Positions 55,164-63,922 of a stretch of DNA of 64,000 nt are shown one piece after another. A model generated the notes under the pieces. It was not told the DNA's origin. It searched no databases and saw nothing but the letters and a program-made list of their open reading frames with translations. Source of the DNA: Prevotella sp. Lineage in GTDB: Bacteria; Bacteroidota; Bacteroidia; Bacteroidales; Bacteroidaceae. Numbering within the stretch: the first letter of the stretch is position 1; every line of letters begins with the position of its first letter. The stretch covers positions 124,001 to 188,000 of the forward strand of contig JAIKZG010000009.1 of NCBI GenBank assembly GCA_024682415.1. The letters run 5' to 3'. The position numbers were made by a program, and so were the translations under genes.

Positions 55164-55193
55164 TTGCAGATTAGAAAATAAGGTTTATATTTG
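55164..55193 (+). promoter_or_regulatory. promoter of the fimbrillin-FISUMP gene
   Basis: TTG at 55164-55166, 19 bases, TATATTTG at 55186-55193. The predicted start near 55200 leaves a leader of about 325 bases before the gene. Confidence 0.65.
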
Positions 55194-55277
55194 CAGTTAG
55201 AATGTGCGTAGCACCTTATGTTTTGGTGTAGCGTGCCTTATTGGTGAAAAATATAGCATTAGCTATTATCGTGTTCT

Positions 55278-55432
55278 TCTAACGAATCTGGAAAATTCAA
55301 TAAAGTATCAGGACATCGGGTAATGGTTTAATGTCTACGTATAGCGTAGGCACTATTCGTTTATTATCTATTTGGTACTTAGGTTTTCCAGAACCTGTTA
55401 GAAAATAGATGGCGAATAGATGCCTACGCATC
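55278..55432 (+). promoter_or_regulatory. structured 5' leader with alternative stems
   Basis: GCGTAGGCA (55344-55352) pairs with TGCCTACGC (55421-55429), with inner helices ATTCG/CGAAT, ATCTATTT/AAATAGAT and AGGTT/AACCT. A T run (GTTTTT) follows the right arm, as in an intrinsic terminator. A competing small hairpin CTACG-TATAG-CGTAG and a further pairing of CTAACGAATCTGGAAAA with the segment at 55383-55400 overlap these arms, so two exclusive folds are possible. An AGGAGG ribosome site at 55515 precedes the ATG; such a strong one is unusual for this phylum. Confidence 0.5.
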
Positions 55433-55525
55433 GTTTTTATATCTATTGCAGGATTTAATACTATGCTTCTATTTCTTCACCAATCTTAGTTTGAAACAAA
55501 TAATCAAAAAATTAGGAGGATTAAT

Positions 55526-56953
55526 ATGAAGAAACAATTATTATTTATGGCGTTCATGGTATTAGCAGCTATGAATTTCGCTTCTTGCTCATCTTCTGAT
55601 GATGTGCAGAATGAGCAAGGCAATCAATTATTGCTTTCTGCCGGAATTATGGCACAAAAAGAGCCTTACAATATTGGCGAGTGGGGTTCTACCATAGATG
55701 TCGGAGATATTGACGCACAGGCAAAAGAGAATGTTTTCAGCGATTATGGCGACAGCATTCTTACTCGTACTCCTACTGACAATAATAACTGGGACGGGAT
55801 GAACAACCGCAATATTGCCGTGCAAATAGGAAGTAACGCTCCCGACAAAAGCACGATTAACGCAAACGGCAGTATTTCTTTCGCTTCGCCTTATTATTTC
55901 ACTACGACAAATAATGTGAGCGTTACTTCCTGGTATCCATATTCCGCATCACTAAGTACTTTTGCCGTACAGACAGACCAAACGTCTTACGCAAATTATG
56001 AAGCAAGCGACTTACTTTATGCTACTACACAGATGAATCAGAGTTCACCGAGCGGTACGCTTACTTATTCTCACAAGACAGCGAAAGTGATAGTATATGT
56101 AACGGTGAATAATGTGCAATATCTTGCGAGTGACGCAATTACTGCCGTTTCAATGAGTAATCTTAAAACTTCGGCAACCGTTTCTAACGGCAATCTTACA
56201 GCGTCGGACAGCAATGGTACTATAAAGATGTATAATAATGTCGCAAGCCGTACGACAAGCAATAATTCTACAGCGACATTCGAGGCTTGTGTGATTCCGC
56301 AGACGGCAGCAATAGGTTTAACAATTAATTATTGTGGAACTACTTACACAACAACACTTTCAAGTAAAACTCTCACGGCAGGTAATCAGTATACAGCGAA
56401 TGTTACAATTACTGTTCAAGGTTCAGGCACAATTAATGGTCATGCTTGGGTGCGTTTAGGCAGTCCTTTGAAATGGGCGACAATGAATGTCGGAGCAAGT
56501 GCCGTAACAGGTTCCGGTGGGTATTATCAATGGGGAGCAACTACGGAGTATAAAAATGAAACTCAATATTGGACAGGAACTTTGATAACTCCCACAGGTG
56601 GTCATGACATAGCGAGAATAAGATGGGGAGGAACATGGCGTATGCCAAGATATGATGAAATGGCATGGATAATCAACAATTGTAATTGCTCATATACCAC
56701 ACAGAACAGCGTTAATGGTTGGCTATGCAGATCAAATCGCACTGGAAATAATAATTCCATTTTCATTCCTATCTGTGGCAGATATCAGGTAAATGAATCC
56801 ACTATAGGAGACAGGGAAATCGGTTTGTATTGGGTTGCTGAAGGACAAAGTAATGTTTCAAAAGCACAATCATATAACTCGTATTCACATAGACATCAAA
56901 TGAGTGGTGATGATAAAAGATGCGGGCAAAATGTTCGTGCTGTTTCTGATTAA
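55526..56953 (+). CDS. fimbrillin-family lipoprotein with C-terminal FISUMP (C-type-lectin-like) domain
   Basis: A 475-residue surface lipoprotein. The signal sequence ends in the lipobox MNFASC (Cys near 20). The region about 30-300 has the fimbrillin layout seen in Bacteroidales pilus subunits (ATFEACVIPQTA, LTINYCGTTYTTTL, ALTAGNQY-like turns). The last 170 residues match the FISUMP pattern (GHAWVRLG, WATMNVGAS, RWGGTWRMPRYDEM, GLYWVAEGQ, ending CGQNVRAVSD). FISUMP folds as a C-type lectin and is a frequent DGR target, with variation in the last 40-50 residues. I found no template matching this end in the window, so that role is open. Confidence 0.82.
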   Translation: MKKQLLFMAFMVLAAMNFASCSSSDDVQNEQGNQLLLSAGIMAQKEPYNIGEWGSTIDVGDIDAQAKENVFSDYGDSILTRTPTDNNNWDGMNNRNIAVQIGSNAPDKSTINANGSISFASPYYFTTTNNVSVTSWYPYSASLSTFAVQTDQTSYANYEASDLLYATTQMNQSSPSGTLTYSHKTAKVIVYVTVNNVQYLASDAITAVSMSNLKTSATVSNGNLTASDSNGTIKMYNNVASRTTSNNSTATFEACVIPQTAAIGLTINYCGTTYTTTLSSKTLTAGNQYTANVTITVQGSGTINGHAWVRLGSPLKWATMNVGASAVTGSGGYYQWGATTEYKNETQYWTGTLITPTGGHDIARIRWGGTWRMPRYDEMAWIINNCNCSYTTQNSVNGWLCRSNRTGNNNSIFIPICGRYQVNESTIGDREIGLYWVAEGQSNVSKAQSYNSYSHRHQMSGDDKRCGQNVRAVSD

Positions 56954-57019
56954 ATATAAAACCCTTTACATATTAAGTTCTTCCCCGTTTGGGGAAAATT
57001 AGAAGGGGCATAAGATATT

Positions 57020-57221
57020 TTCATAGCTTCATAAAGCTAAGTTTATAGTCAGTGGTGCGTAGCTCGTGAGAGTCAAAGCACCACTTTTAAAGAGAATTAG
57101 TTTCAAAATAAAGATAATAGGGAAGTTCTTCTTCCCATTGAGGGCGATCAGAATTTTCGTTTTCAGCTGATTGCCCCCTCCTTGAGTTGCGGTGCACTGC
57201 TCGTGAGAGTGAGTGCATCGC
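57020..57221. repeat. hairpin pair downstream of the fimbrillin gene
   Basis: The 56954-57246 gap carries AGTGGTGC/GCACCACT at 57050-57084 and GCGGTGCACT/AGTGCATCGC at 57189-57221. Both stems enclose the same loop core GCTCGTGAGAGT. The 22 bp at 57020-57041 are the reverse complement of 29633-29654 with two mismatches. I see no gene in the gap. Confidence 0.6.
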
Positions 57222-57246
57222 TTTTGTTGTAAACAACTTCTGAGCA

Positions 57247-57492
57247 TTGCAATTTTATAGATATATTTGCCAAGATATAGCCTATTTTACTGCTATCCCC
57301 AAATTTAAATCGTTAAATCTGTCAGCTATCCCCGAATTTGAAATGGTGGATTTGTCGTCTATCCCCGAATTTGGCTTGCAGTTGATGGAAAAACACGGAG
57401 CGAAAACGCGTGCTATGTATCATGAGGCAAAGTTTTTGGTATATATGGTAAAGTCGGTGTGGGAGGATTTGTATAACTTTGAACCCCAATAA
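57247..57492 (+). CDS. 81-residue ORF with three 11-residue repeats, unknown
   Basis: A small frame whose reality is uncertain. Residues about 16-48 contain three imperfect 11-residue units (AIPKFKSLNLS, AIPEFEMVDLS, then SIPEFGLQLME), encoded by direct DNA repeats of CTATCCCCGAATTTG. The rest (KTRAMYHEAKFLVYMVKSVWEDLYNF) looks like an ordinary helix. There is no signal peptide. It could be a small protein or the end of a decayed gene. It ends 28 bp before the GH31 start. Confidence 0.4.
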   Translation: MQFYRYICQDIAYFTAIPKFKSLNLSAIPEFEMVDLSSIPEFGLQLMEKHGAKTRAMYHEAKFLVYMVKSVWEDLYNFEPQ

Positions 57493-57520
57493 AACCTATA
57501 CATATATTATAAACAACTCT

Positions 57521-60040
57521 ATGAACAAAAAGATAAAGGTGGCGACTCTGCTTTGCCTATGCGGATTGTTTGGCAATGCGCAGGCAAAGATTGTGGTAAC
57601 GGCACAGAATGAGAATGCGGTAAGAGTGAGAATCATTGCGGATGACGCGAAAGCGAAAGATGAAATCGTTTTCATAAACAATCAGCACAAGACTCGATTT
57701 AAACGGGAAGAGAATGATAAACTCATCTCTGTAAAGACACGCAGATTTACTGCCGTTTTCAGCAAGGTGGACAGCACTTTCTCTGTTTTTAATGCTGATG
57801 GAAAACTTGTAGTGAAAAGTCGTCCGCTCACCAAGCAGGGCGAAGCCTCTTTCCTTTCTCCTGAAAATGAACATATATATGGCACGGGACAGTTTCAGGA
57901 TGGCTATCTGAATATCCGTGGACTGTCGAGAAAGCTCACTCAGGTGAACACGCAGATTTCTATTCCTATGATTTTGTCGAGCAATGGTTATGCCTTGCTG
58001 TGGCATAACTATGGGCTTACGGAATATAACCCATCTACAGAAAAGGTGGTGATGACTCCTTCGACTGCTGATGGTGAGAGCGTGACGGTGAACGTGACCT
58101 CTACCACAGGCAACAAGCAGGAGCGCAGAAATGTGCATGCTTTCTTTGCCGACATTGACGCACCAGCGGATGGTGATTATTCTTTGCTGATAGATGTGGG
58201 GCAGAAGATGGCGCGCAAATATTATGTGGCTGTAGACGGCAAGGTGATGGAAAATTTCAATAATATTTGGCTTCCGCCTACAACATCGTTTATCACGCAT
58301 CTTTCCAAAGGTCGCCATAAGGTAGAGTTTCGTGGCGACAGAAACGACAAGCCTGTGTTGGGCCTGCGCCGTGTGGATGCCTCTACCACTTTCTGCTCGC
58401 CAAATGCCGACGCTACTGATTTCACAGTATTCGTGGGCACAGCCGACGAGGCGATGGCAAGCTATCGCAGCCTTACGGGAAATGCTCCGCTTATGCCTAA
58501 ATGGGCTATGGGCTACGTGCATTGCCGTGAGCGTTACGATAGTCAGCAGGAACTGCTTGCCAACGCCACGGAGTTTAGAAAGAGAAATATTCCGCTCGAC
58601 ATGATTGTGCAGGACTGGCAGTATTGGGGAAAATATGGCTGGAACGCTATGCGATTTGACGAGGGCAAATATCCTGACCCTAAGCTTATGGTAGACAGCT
58701 TGCATAAAGAGAATGTGCGCCTTATGCTTTCCGTGTGGTCGAAGATAGACAGAAACTCGGAACTGGGAAATCAGACAGAGCAAAAGGGATATTACATTAA
58801 GAATACGGAATGGGTGGATTTCTTTAATCCCGACGCAGCGAAATTTTATTGGAACAACTACAGCGCGCGTTTGCTCAAACCATATCATATAGACGCTTGG
58901 TGGCAGGACGCTACTGAGCCAGAGAATGACGACCTTAACGGCAGACTTGTAAACAACGGCACGATGGCAGGCGATGATTATCGCAATGTGTTCCCAATGT
59001 ATGTGAACAAGACTGTTTATGAGGGGCTGCGCAGAGATAATCCCGATAATCGCGCTATGATTCTCACTCGCTCTGGTTTTTCGGGAATGCAGCGATATGC
59101 CACTGCCACATGGTCGGGCGACGTGGGATTTGACTGGGAAACTCTTCGCCGCCAGATTGTCGGCGGACTTGGCATGATGGCAAGCGGACTGCCTTGGTGG
59201 ACTTATGACGCAGGTGGATTCTTCCGCCCACAGAATCAGTATGCGAGCGAGGATTATCACGAATTGCTTCTTAGATGGGTGCAGACGGCAACATTCCTTC
59301 CTCTCATGAGAGTGCATGGATATATGAGCCAGACAGAGCCATGGCGATATGGCGAGAAGGCTTGCAAGGGTATTGAGAAATGTATCCGTCTGCGTTCTCG
59401 ATTGCTACCTTATATATATTCAGAGTCAGCGCATGTATCTTTCGATGGCTCTACATTGATGCGTCCGCTTGTGATGGACTTTGCCGACGATGAGCAGGCA
59501 TTAAATCAGGAAACGGAATATATGTTTGGGCATTCATTGCTTATCGCGCCTGTGCTTCAGGCAAAGCAAAAGCAGCAAAAGGTGTATCTGCCTAAGGCTA
59601 TGGGCGGATGGTATAGATTCATGGCGAATGGTGCTGAAGCAACGCCTATGAATGGCGGACAATATGTGAACGTAGATTTGCAGTCGCCTCTCGATGGCGG
59701 ATTTTTGCCAGTGTTTGTAAAGGCAGGCTCAATTCTTCCGCTTGGAGTGGAGAAGCAGTATTCATTGCAGAAAACGGACGAGCCTATTGAAATACGTGTC
59801 TATCCAGGTGCTGACGCTTCGTTTACGCTCTACGACGACGAGGGCACAAACTATAATTATGAGCGTGGCGAGTGCGCGCGCATAAAATTCTCATGGAATG
59901 ATTCTAAGGCTGAGCTAAGTATCGGCAAGCGTGAGGGCAGATATCAAGGTATGCCTAATGTCATGAAATTCCGCGTCGTTGTCATTGGAAAGAATATAGA
60001 TAAGGTGATAGAATATAATGGCAATCAAGTTAAAATTTAA
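57521..60040 (+). CDS. secreted GH31 alpha-glycosidase, probable alpha-xylosidase
   Basis: An 839-residue enzyme. The ATG at 57521 gives the signal peptide MNKKIKVATLLCLCGLFGNAQA. An N-terminal beta-sandwich (about 20-190) is followed by an inserted PA14-like segment (about 195-285), then the catalytic barrel. The nucleophile is D463 in AWWQDATEPEND and the acid/base D534 in TWSGDVGFDW. QDATEPEN is the motif of GH31 alpha-xylosidases, and a PA14 insert occurs in xyloglucan-active members. It heads a three-gene glycosidase operon with GH5 and GH43. Confidence 0.9.
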   Translation: MNKKIKVATLLCLCGLFGNAQAKIVVTAQNENAVRVRIIADDAKAKDEIVFINNQHKTRFKREENDKLISVKTRRFTAVFSKVDSTFSVFNADGKLVVKSRPLTKQGEASFLSPENEHIYGTGQFQDGYLNIRGLSRKLTQVNTQISIPMILSSNGYALLWHNYGLTEYNPSTEKVVMTPSTADGESVTVNVTSTTGNKQERRNVHAFFADIDAPADGDYSLLIDVGQKMARKYYVAVDGKVMENFNNIWLPPTTSFITHLSKGRHKVEFRGDRNDKPVLGLRRVDASTTFCSPNADATDFTVFVGTADEAMASYRSLTGNAPLMPKWAMGYVHCRERYDSQQELLANATEFRKRNIPLDMIVQDWQYWGKYGWNAMRFDEGKYPDPKLMVDSLHKENVRLMLSVWSKIDRNSELGNQTEQKGYYIKNTEWVDFFNPDAAKFYWNNYSARLLKPYHIDAWWQDATEPENDDLNGRLVNNGTMAGDDYRNVFPMYVNKTVYEGLRRDNPDNRAMILTRSGFSGMQRYATATWSGDVGFDWETLRRQIVGGLGMMASGLPWWTYDAGGFFRPQNQYASEDYHELLLRWVQTATFLPLMRVHGYMSQTEPWRYGEKACKGIEKCIRLRSRLLPYIYSESAHVSFDGSTLMRPLVMDFADDEQALNQETEYMFGHSLLIAPVLQAKQKQQKVYLPKAMGGWYRFMANGAEATPMNGGQYVNVDLQSPLDGGFLPVFVKAGSILPLGVEKQYSLQKTDEPIEIRVYPGADASFTLYDDEGTNYNYERGECARIKFSWNDSKAELSIGKREGRYQGMPNVMKFRVVVIGKNIDKVIEYNGNQVKI

Positions 60041-60046
60041 ATAATA

Positions 60047-62152
60047 ATGAAGAAACTATTTTTACTACTATTCACTGCTATAGGCTGTTGGCTCAACGTG
60101 GGCAACGGCTGCGCGCAGATTACTAAACCGTCGCTTCACGTTGAGGGTCGTCAGCTTGTAGACGACAAGGGGCATGTGGTGCTTCTCCATGGCGTGATGG
60201 ACACTCCGAATGTGTATTTCAACGGCAGACGATGGGGCGATTATTGGGGCTATCCTGATGAGGCTGTAGAGCCATGTATCGCGTATTTCGACAAACTTTA
60301 TACTGCGCTTACCGACAATAGCCAAGGGGCTTATTGCGATGTGTTTCGCCTGCATCTCGACCCTTGCTGGACTAACGACCCCACAAAGCCGAGAATACCA
60401 CTTAGTGAGGGCAACGATGGAAGCGAAGCCAATATTTCGCAGTTCAGCGAGGCGCGACTTCAGAAGTTTTTCTCATCTCTTTATATAAAGCTCATTGAGA
60501 AAGCGTTGGCTCACGGACTATATGTAGTGGTGCGTCCTCCTGGCGTTTGTCCTCCTACCATTCAGGTGGGTGGAGAGTATCAGCAGTATCTGTTGAAGGT
60601 TTGGGACATCGTTTCCAAGAATGTGGATATGCAGAGATATGCCGGCAGAGTTTCTATAGAGCTTGCCAATGAGCCAGTGAAGCTCGTTGATGCCAATGGC
60701 AAAGAAACAGCCAGAGCATGCCATGATTTCTTTCAGCCTATCGTGGATAAGATTCGCGCCAACGGATTCGATGGCATTATATGGGTGCCTGGCACAGGTT
60801 GGCAGGCTAACTACAGAAGCTACGCAAGCTATCCTATCACGGGGCATAATATAGGCTATGCCGTTCATGCTTATGTGGGATGGTATGGCAATGAAGACAA
60901 AAATGCCAACGGCGAAACGTTTATCAGGCAGTTTGGCGAAAGTGTGCCTGTGGTAAAGACCAATCCTGTGATAATTACCGAGGTGGACTGGAGTCCGGAG
61001 AAAGAGGGCACAGGTCATTATAATGAACATGGCGAATGGGTAGTAGCCAACTACGGTACATGGGCCACCGGCACCACCTCTCATTGGGGAAATGCCTATA
61101 AAGCGATGATGGATTATTATGGCAACATTTCAATGACCCTCAGCGGCACAGGCTGCTATCTCGACATCGATAAATATCTTAACAACGGCATTGTAGCTCC
61201 AGCTTTTGTAGCGGATATGCAGGCAAATGGTCTCGACCCAAACGAGGCTTGCTCAAAGGCTTGCTTCGACTGGTATAAGGATTATGCTCAGGCTAACATC
61301 GACCATCAGCAGCCTTTCACAAGGGATGATTCCGTGGTGGTGAGCATTTCGGCGGAGAAGCCTTCTTTCACCATCATGCCCAACGGCTCATTGCCGATAA
61401 ACATCGTTGCCACTTATCGCTCGGGCAGAAAAGCCGACGTGGCATGGAAATGTGATTATGCTGTAGACAATAACGGCGTAGTAACTATTGCCGACAGCTG
61501 GCTGCACGCCAATGGAAATGGCAAGGTGAAAATTACCGCTACATATAAAGATGAGAAAGGCAATGAGGCTGAAACTTCATTTGAGGTAGACGTTACGATG
61601 TTTCCATTAACCACAGAGAGTTTCGATCCTCGTATCTGGGAATCAGGCACATTCGATGAGGCTACCCACACGCTGATAACAGGGCAGTGGGGCTTTGGCG
61701 GATGGAGATATTCTAATCCTCTCGACCTTTCAGGTTATAGGTATCTTATCGTAAAGCTGAAGAAAAAGTCTACTGCTCACCCTTCATTCCGCCTTTTTGA
61801 TGAAAACAGTTATTGGACGGGCGCATGCGAAAACGACATGACAGACAAGACAGAGATAGCGATAGATTTGCATAACATGAAGAAAACCAAGGATGGGCAG
61901 ACGCTGACTTGCGATCCTTCTCACATCTATATCGCAGGCTTCTGGAGCTTTGGCGGTTCGCCGATAGAGATTGAGGGCGTTTATGTGAGCGACGACGGCC
62001 ACACTGCTTCTGCCATTGCAGATGTCATCGCCAAGCAGCATGAAAGCGACAGCTTTATCTATGATTTGTCGGGACGCAGAGTTTCTGCCGACAAGTCTTC
62101 TTTAAAGAAAGGTATCTATATTCGCAACGGACATAAATTCATTATAAAATAA
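60047..62152 (+). CDS. secreted GH5-like beta-glycanase with Ig-like and C-terminal domains
   Basis: A 701-residue exported protein (signal MKKLFLLLFTAIGCWLNVGNGCAQ). The (beta/alpha)8 domain (about 30-410) has the acid/base E209 in ELANEPVKL and the nucleophile E312 in IITEVDWSP, as in GH5 cellulases and xyloglucanases. Next comes a bacterial Ig-like domain (about 425-515, VSISAEKPSFTIMPNG) and a beta-rich region (about 520-655) that may bind sugar. The end YDLSGRRV...GIYIRNGHKFIIK resembles the sorting tails of Bacteroidota secretion (type IX-like). It starts 6 bp after GH31. Confidence 0.87.
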   Translation: MKKLFLLLFTAIGCWLNVGNGCAQITKPSLHVEGRQLVDDKGHVVLLHGVMDTPNVYFNGRRWGDYWGYPDEAVEPCIAYFDKLYTALTDNSQGAYCDVFRLHLDPCWTNDPTKPRIPLSEGNDGSEANISQFSEARLQKFFSSLYIKLIEKALAHGLYVVVRPPGVCPPTIQVGGEYQQYLLKVWDIVSKNVDMQRYAGRVSIELANEPVKLVDANGKETARACHDFFQPIVDKIRANGFDGIIWVPGTGWQANYRSYASYPITGHNIGYAVHAYVGWYGNEDKNANGETFIRQFGESVPVVKTNPVIITEVDWSPEKEGTGHYNEHGEWVVANYGTWATGTTSHWGNAYKAMMDYYGNISMTLSGTGCYLDIDKYLNNGIVAPAFVADMQANGLDPNEACSKACFDWYKDYAQANIDHQQPFTRDDSVVVSISAEKPSFTIMPNGSLPINIVATYRSGRKADVAWKCDYAVDNNGVVTIADSWLHANGNGKVKITATYKDEKGNEAETSFEVDVTMFPLTTESFDPRIWESGTFDEATHTLITGQWGFGGWRYSNPLDLSGYRYLIVKLKKKSTAHPSFRLFDENSYWTGACENDMTDKTEIAIDLHNMKKTKDGQTLTCDPSHIYIAGFWSFGGSPIEIEGVYVSDDGHTASAIADVIAKQHESDSFIYDLSGRRVSADKSSLKKGIYIRNGHKFIIK

Positions 62153-62163
62153 TAAGGTAAAAA

Positions 62164-63492
62164 ATGTATCACACAGCAAAGAAACTATTCTTATCGGCAA
62201 GCGTAATGCTGTCTATGGGAGCGGCAGCGCAAAACATGCCTATCATTCAGACGCAATACACCGCCGACCCTGCGCCGATGGTGCACAACGACACCGTTTT
62301 CCTCTACACCACTCATGACGAGGACGATGCCACAGGATTTAAGATGTACGACTGGCTTTTGTTCACTTCTACCGACATGGTGAACTGGACGGCACACGGC
62401 GCAGTGGCTTCCACGAAGAATTTCGCCTGGCGTTCGCGCGACAATGGAGCGTGGGCAGAACAAGTAGTAGAGCGCAATGGCAAATACTATATGTATTGTC
62501 CGCTTCATGGTCATGGCATTGGCGTGCTCGTGAGCGACAGCCCTTACGGCCCATTCCACGATCCACTCGGCAAACCTCTTGTATGGAACCCTAAAAATTG
62601 GTACGACATCGACCCTACAGTATTCATCGACGACGATGGTCAGGCATATATGTATTGGGGCAATCCTAACACCTATTATGTGCGCCTGAATGAAGATATG
62701 ATTTCCGTTAAGGACACTGTAACTCAGATTCCTCACATCAATGATTACCAGGAGGGCCCATGGTTTTACAAGCGCAACGGACATTACTATCTTGCCTTTG
62801 CTTCCACCTGCTGCCCTGAGGGCATAGGCTATGCTATGAGCGACAGCCCTACTGGCCCTTGGACTTATCGTGGTCATATCATGGATCACACTCCGAAGAC
62901 TCGTGGCAACCACCCAGGCATTATTGATTATAAAGGCAAATCTTATGTCTTCGGACTCAACTATGATATTCTGCGCCTACAGACAAAGGAGCATAGCGAG
63001 CGCCGCTCTGTTTCTGTGGCAGAGATGCACTACAATGCTGACGGCACAATTCAGGAAGTGCCTTATTTCAAGGAGGCCACTTTGAAGCAGATAGAGTCGT
63101 TTAATCCTTATCAGCGTGTTGAGGCTGAAACGATGGCGTGGGGATATGGCTTGAAGATAAAGAAGATAGACGATAAAGGTATTTGCGTTACAAGCATCGA
63201 TGATGGCGACAGCCTTATCGTCAAGGGCGTAGACTTTGGCAAGAATGGCGCAAAGGAAATCTTTGCTTGTGTAGCTTCCGACAAGGAAGGCTCAAGCATA
63301 GAGGTGCGTTTGGATAGTGCCGACGGCAAGCTGGTGGGTACGCTCCCTGTTCCTTCTACAGGCTCAATGAGCAGATATGGCATTCAGACCGCCAAGATTA
63401 AGGGCGCAAAGGGCGTTCACAATCTCGTGTTTGTGTTCCGTGGTTCTGCCAAGACCAATCTCTTTAACTGGGATTTCTGGGAAATGAAGTAA
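62164..63492 (+). CDS. secreted GH43 glycosidase with C-terminal CBM6-like domain
   Basis: A 442-residue exported enzyme (signal MYHTAKKLFLSASVMLSMGAAAQ). The five-bladed propeller (about 28-300) has the GH43 set: D35 in TADPAPM as base, D150 in DIDPTVFID as pKa modulator and E197 in YQEGPWFY as acid. A beta-sandwich (about 310-442) with VEAETMAWGYGLK looks like CBM6. GH43 enzymes remove arabinose or xylose; the activity here is not fixed. It is 11 bp after the GH5 gene and ends the operon, with a hairpin at 63523-63566. Confidence 0.92.
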   Translation: MYHTAKKLFLSASVMLSMGAAAQNMPIIQTQYTADPAPMVHNDTVFLYTTHDEDDATGFKMYDWLLFTSTDMVNWTAHGAVASTKNFAWRSRDNGAWAEQVVERNGKYYMYCPLHGHGIGVLVSDSPYGPFHDPLGKPLVWNPKNWYDIDPTVFIDDDGQAYMYWGNPNTYYVRLNEDMISVKDTVTQIPHINDYQEGPWFYKRNGHYYLAFASTCCPEGIGYAMSDSPTGPWTYRGHIMDHTPKTRGNHPGIIDYKGKSYVFGLNYDILRLQTKEHSERRSVSVAEMHYNADGTIQEVPYFKEATLKQIESFNPYQRVEAETMAWGYGLKIKKIDDKGICVTSIDDGDSLIVKGVDFGKNGAKEIFACVASDKEGSSIEVRLDSADGKLVGTLPVPSTGSMSRYGIQTAKIKGAKGVHNLVFVFRGSAKTNLFNWDFWEMK

Positions 63493-63522
63493 CCATAATT
63501 TAGAATTAACCATTTTGATAAC

Positions 63523-63566
63523 AATCTGCGTCATGGAGTTTTGTCTCTTGGCGCAGATTTTCTTTT
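63523..63566 (+). terminator. terminator of the glycosidase operon
   Basis: AATCTGCG pairs with CGCAGATT over 8 bp around a 21-base loop, followed by TTCTTTTT. Confidence 0.65.
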
Positions 63567-63612
63567 TAAGACAGCGAGAAAAAGCTATTTTTTGAATAAT
63601 CAAATTCTGTTT

Positions 63613-63922
63613 TGTAAATAAAAGTGTTTTGATGAAACGAATGGTGGCGATTTTGTAAATAAAAACGTTTTGAAAATCTTATTAGGGGTGATTTCTCAAA
63701 AAAAAACGGATTAATTTACAAAACAATGATGATTTCAATTTTCAAAACGCTTTTATTTACAAAAAATCGATGATTCAAAAAATAAAAACGTTTTTATTTA
63801 CAAATTTATGGCTGTTTGAATTTTCAAAACGTTTTAATTTACAAAATGGGGTGGTGTCGTTTCATCAAAACGTTTTTATTTACATTTCACTTTGATTTTT
63901 CATCAAAACGCTTTAATTTACA
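63613..63922. repeat. periodic array of eight short motifs at about 41-bp spacing
   Basis: The motif CAAAACGNTTTNATTTAC, followed by A, ends at 63720, 63761, 63802, 63843, 63884 and 63922. Two copies in the opposite direction (TGTAAATAAAA...) start at 63613 and 63654. Spacings are 41, 41, 41, 41, 41 and 38 bp. The 21-bp spacers are AT-rich but not identical. No open frame crosses the array. The 63493-64000 gap holds this array, the terminator and nothing else I can name. Confidence 0.85.

Noticed and set aside
56821..56953. Variable repeat matching the gap at 29296-29701
   Set aside because: The best local resemblances need changes at non-adenine positions of the supposed template, which DGR mutagenesis does not produce.
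63613..63922. CRISPR array at the right edge
   Set aside because: Repeats are only about 20 bp, not identical, occur in both directions, and the spacers are about 21 bp and low in complexity; no cas genes are near.
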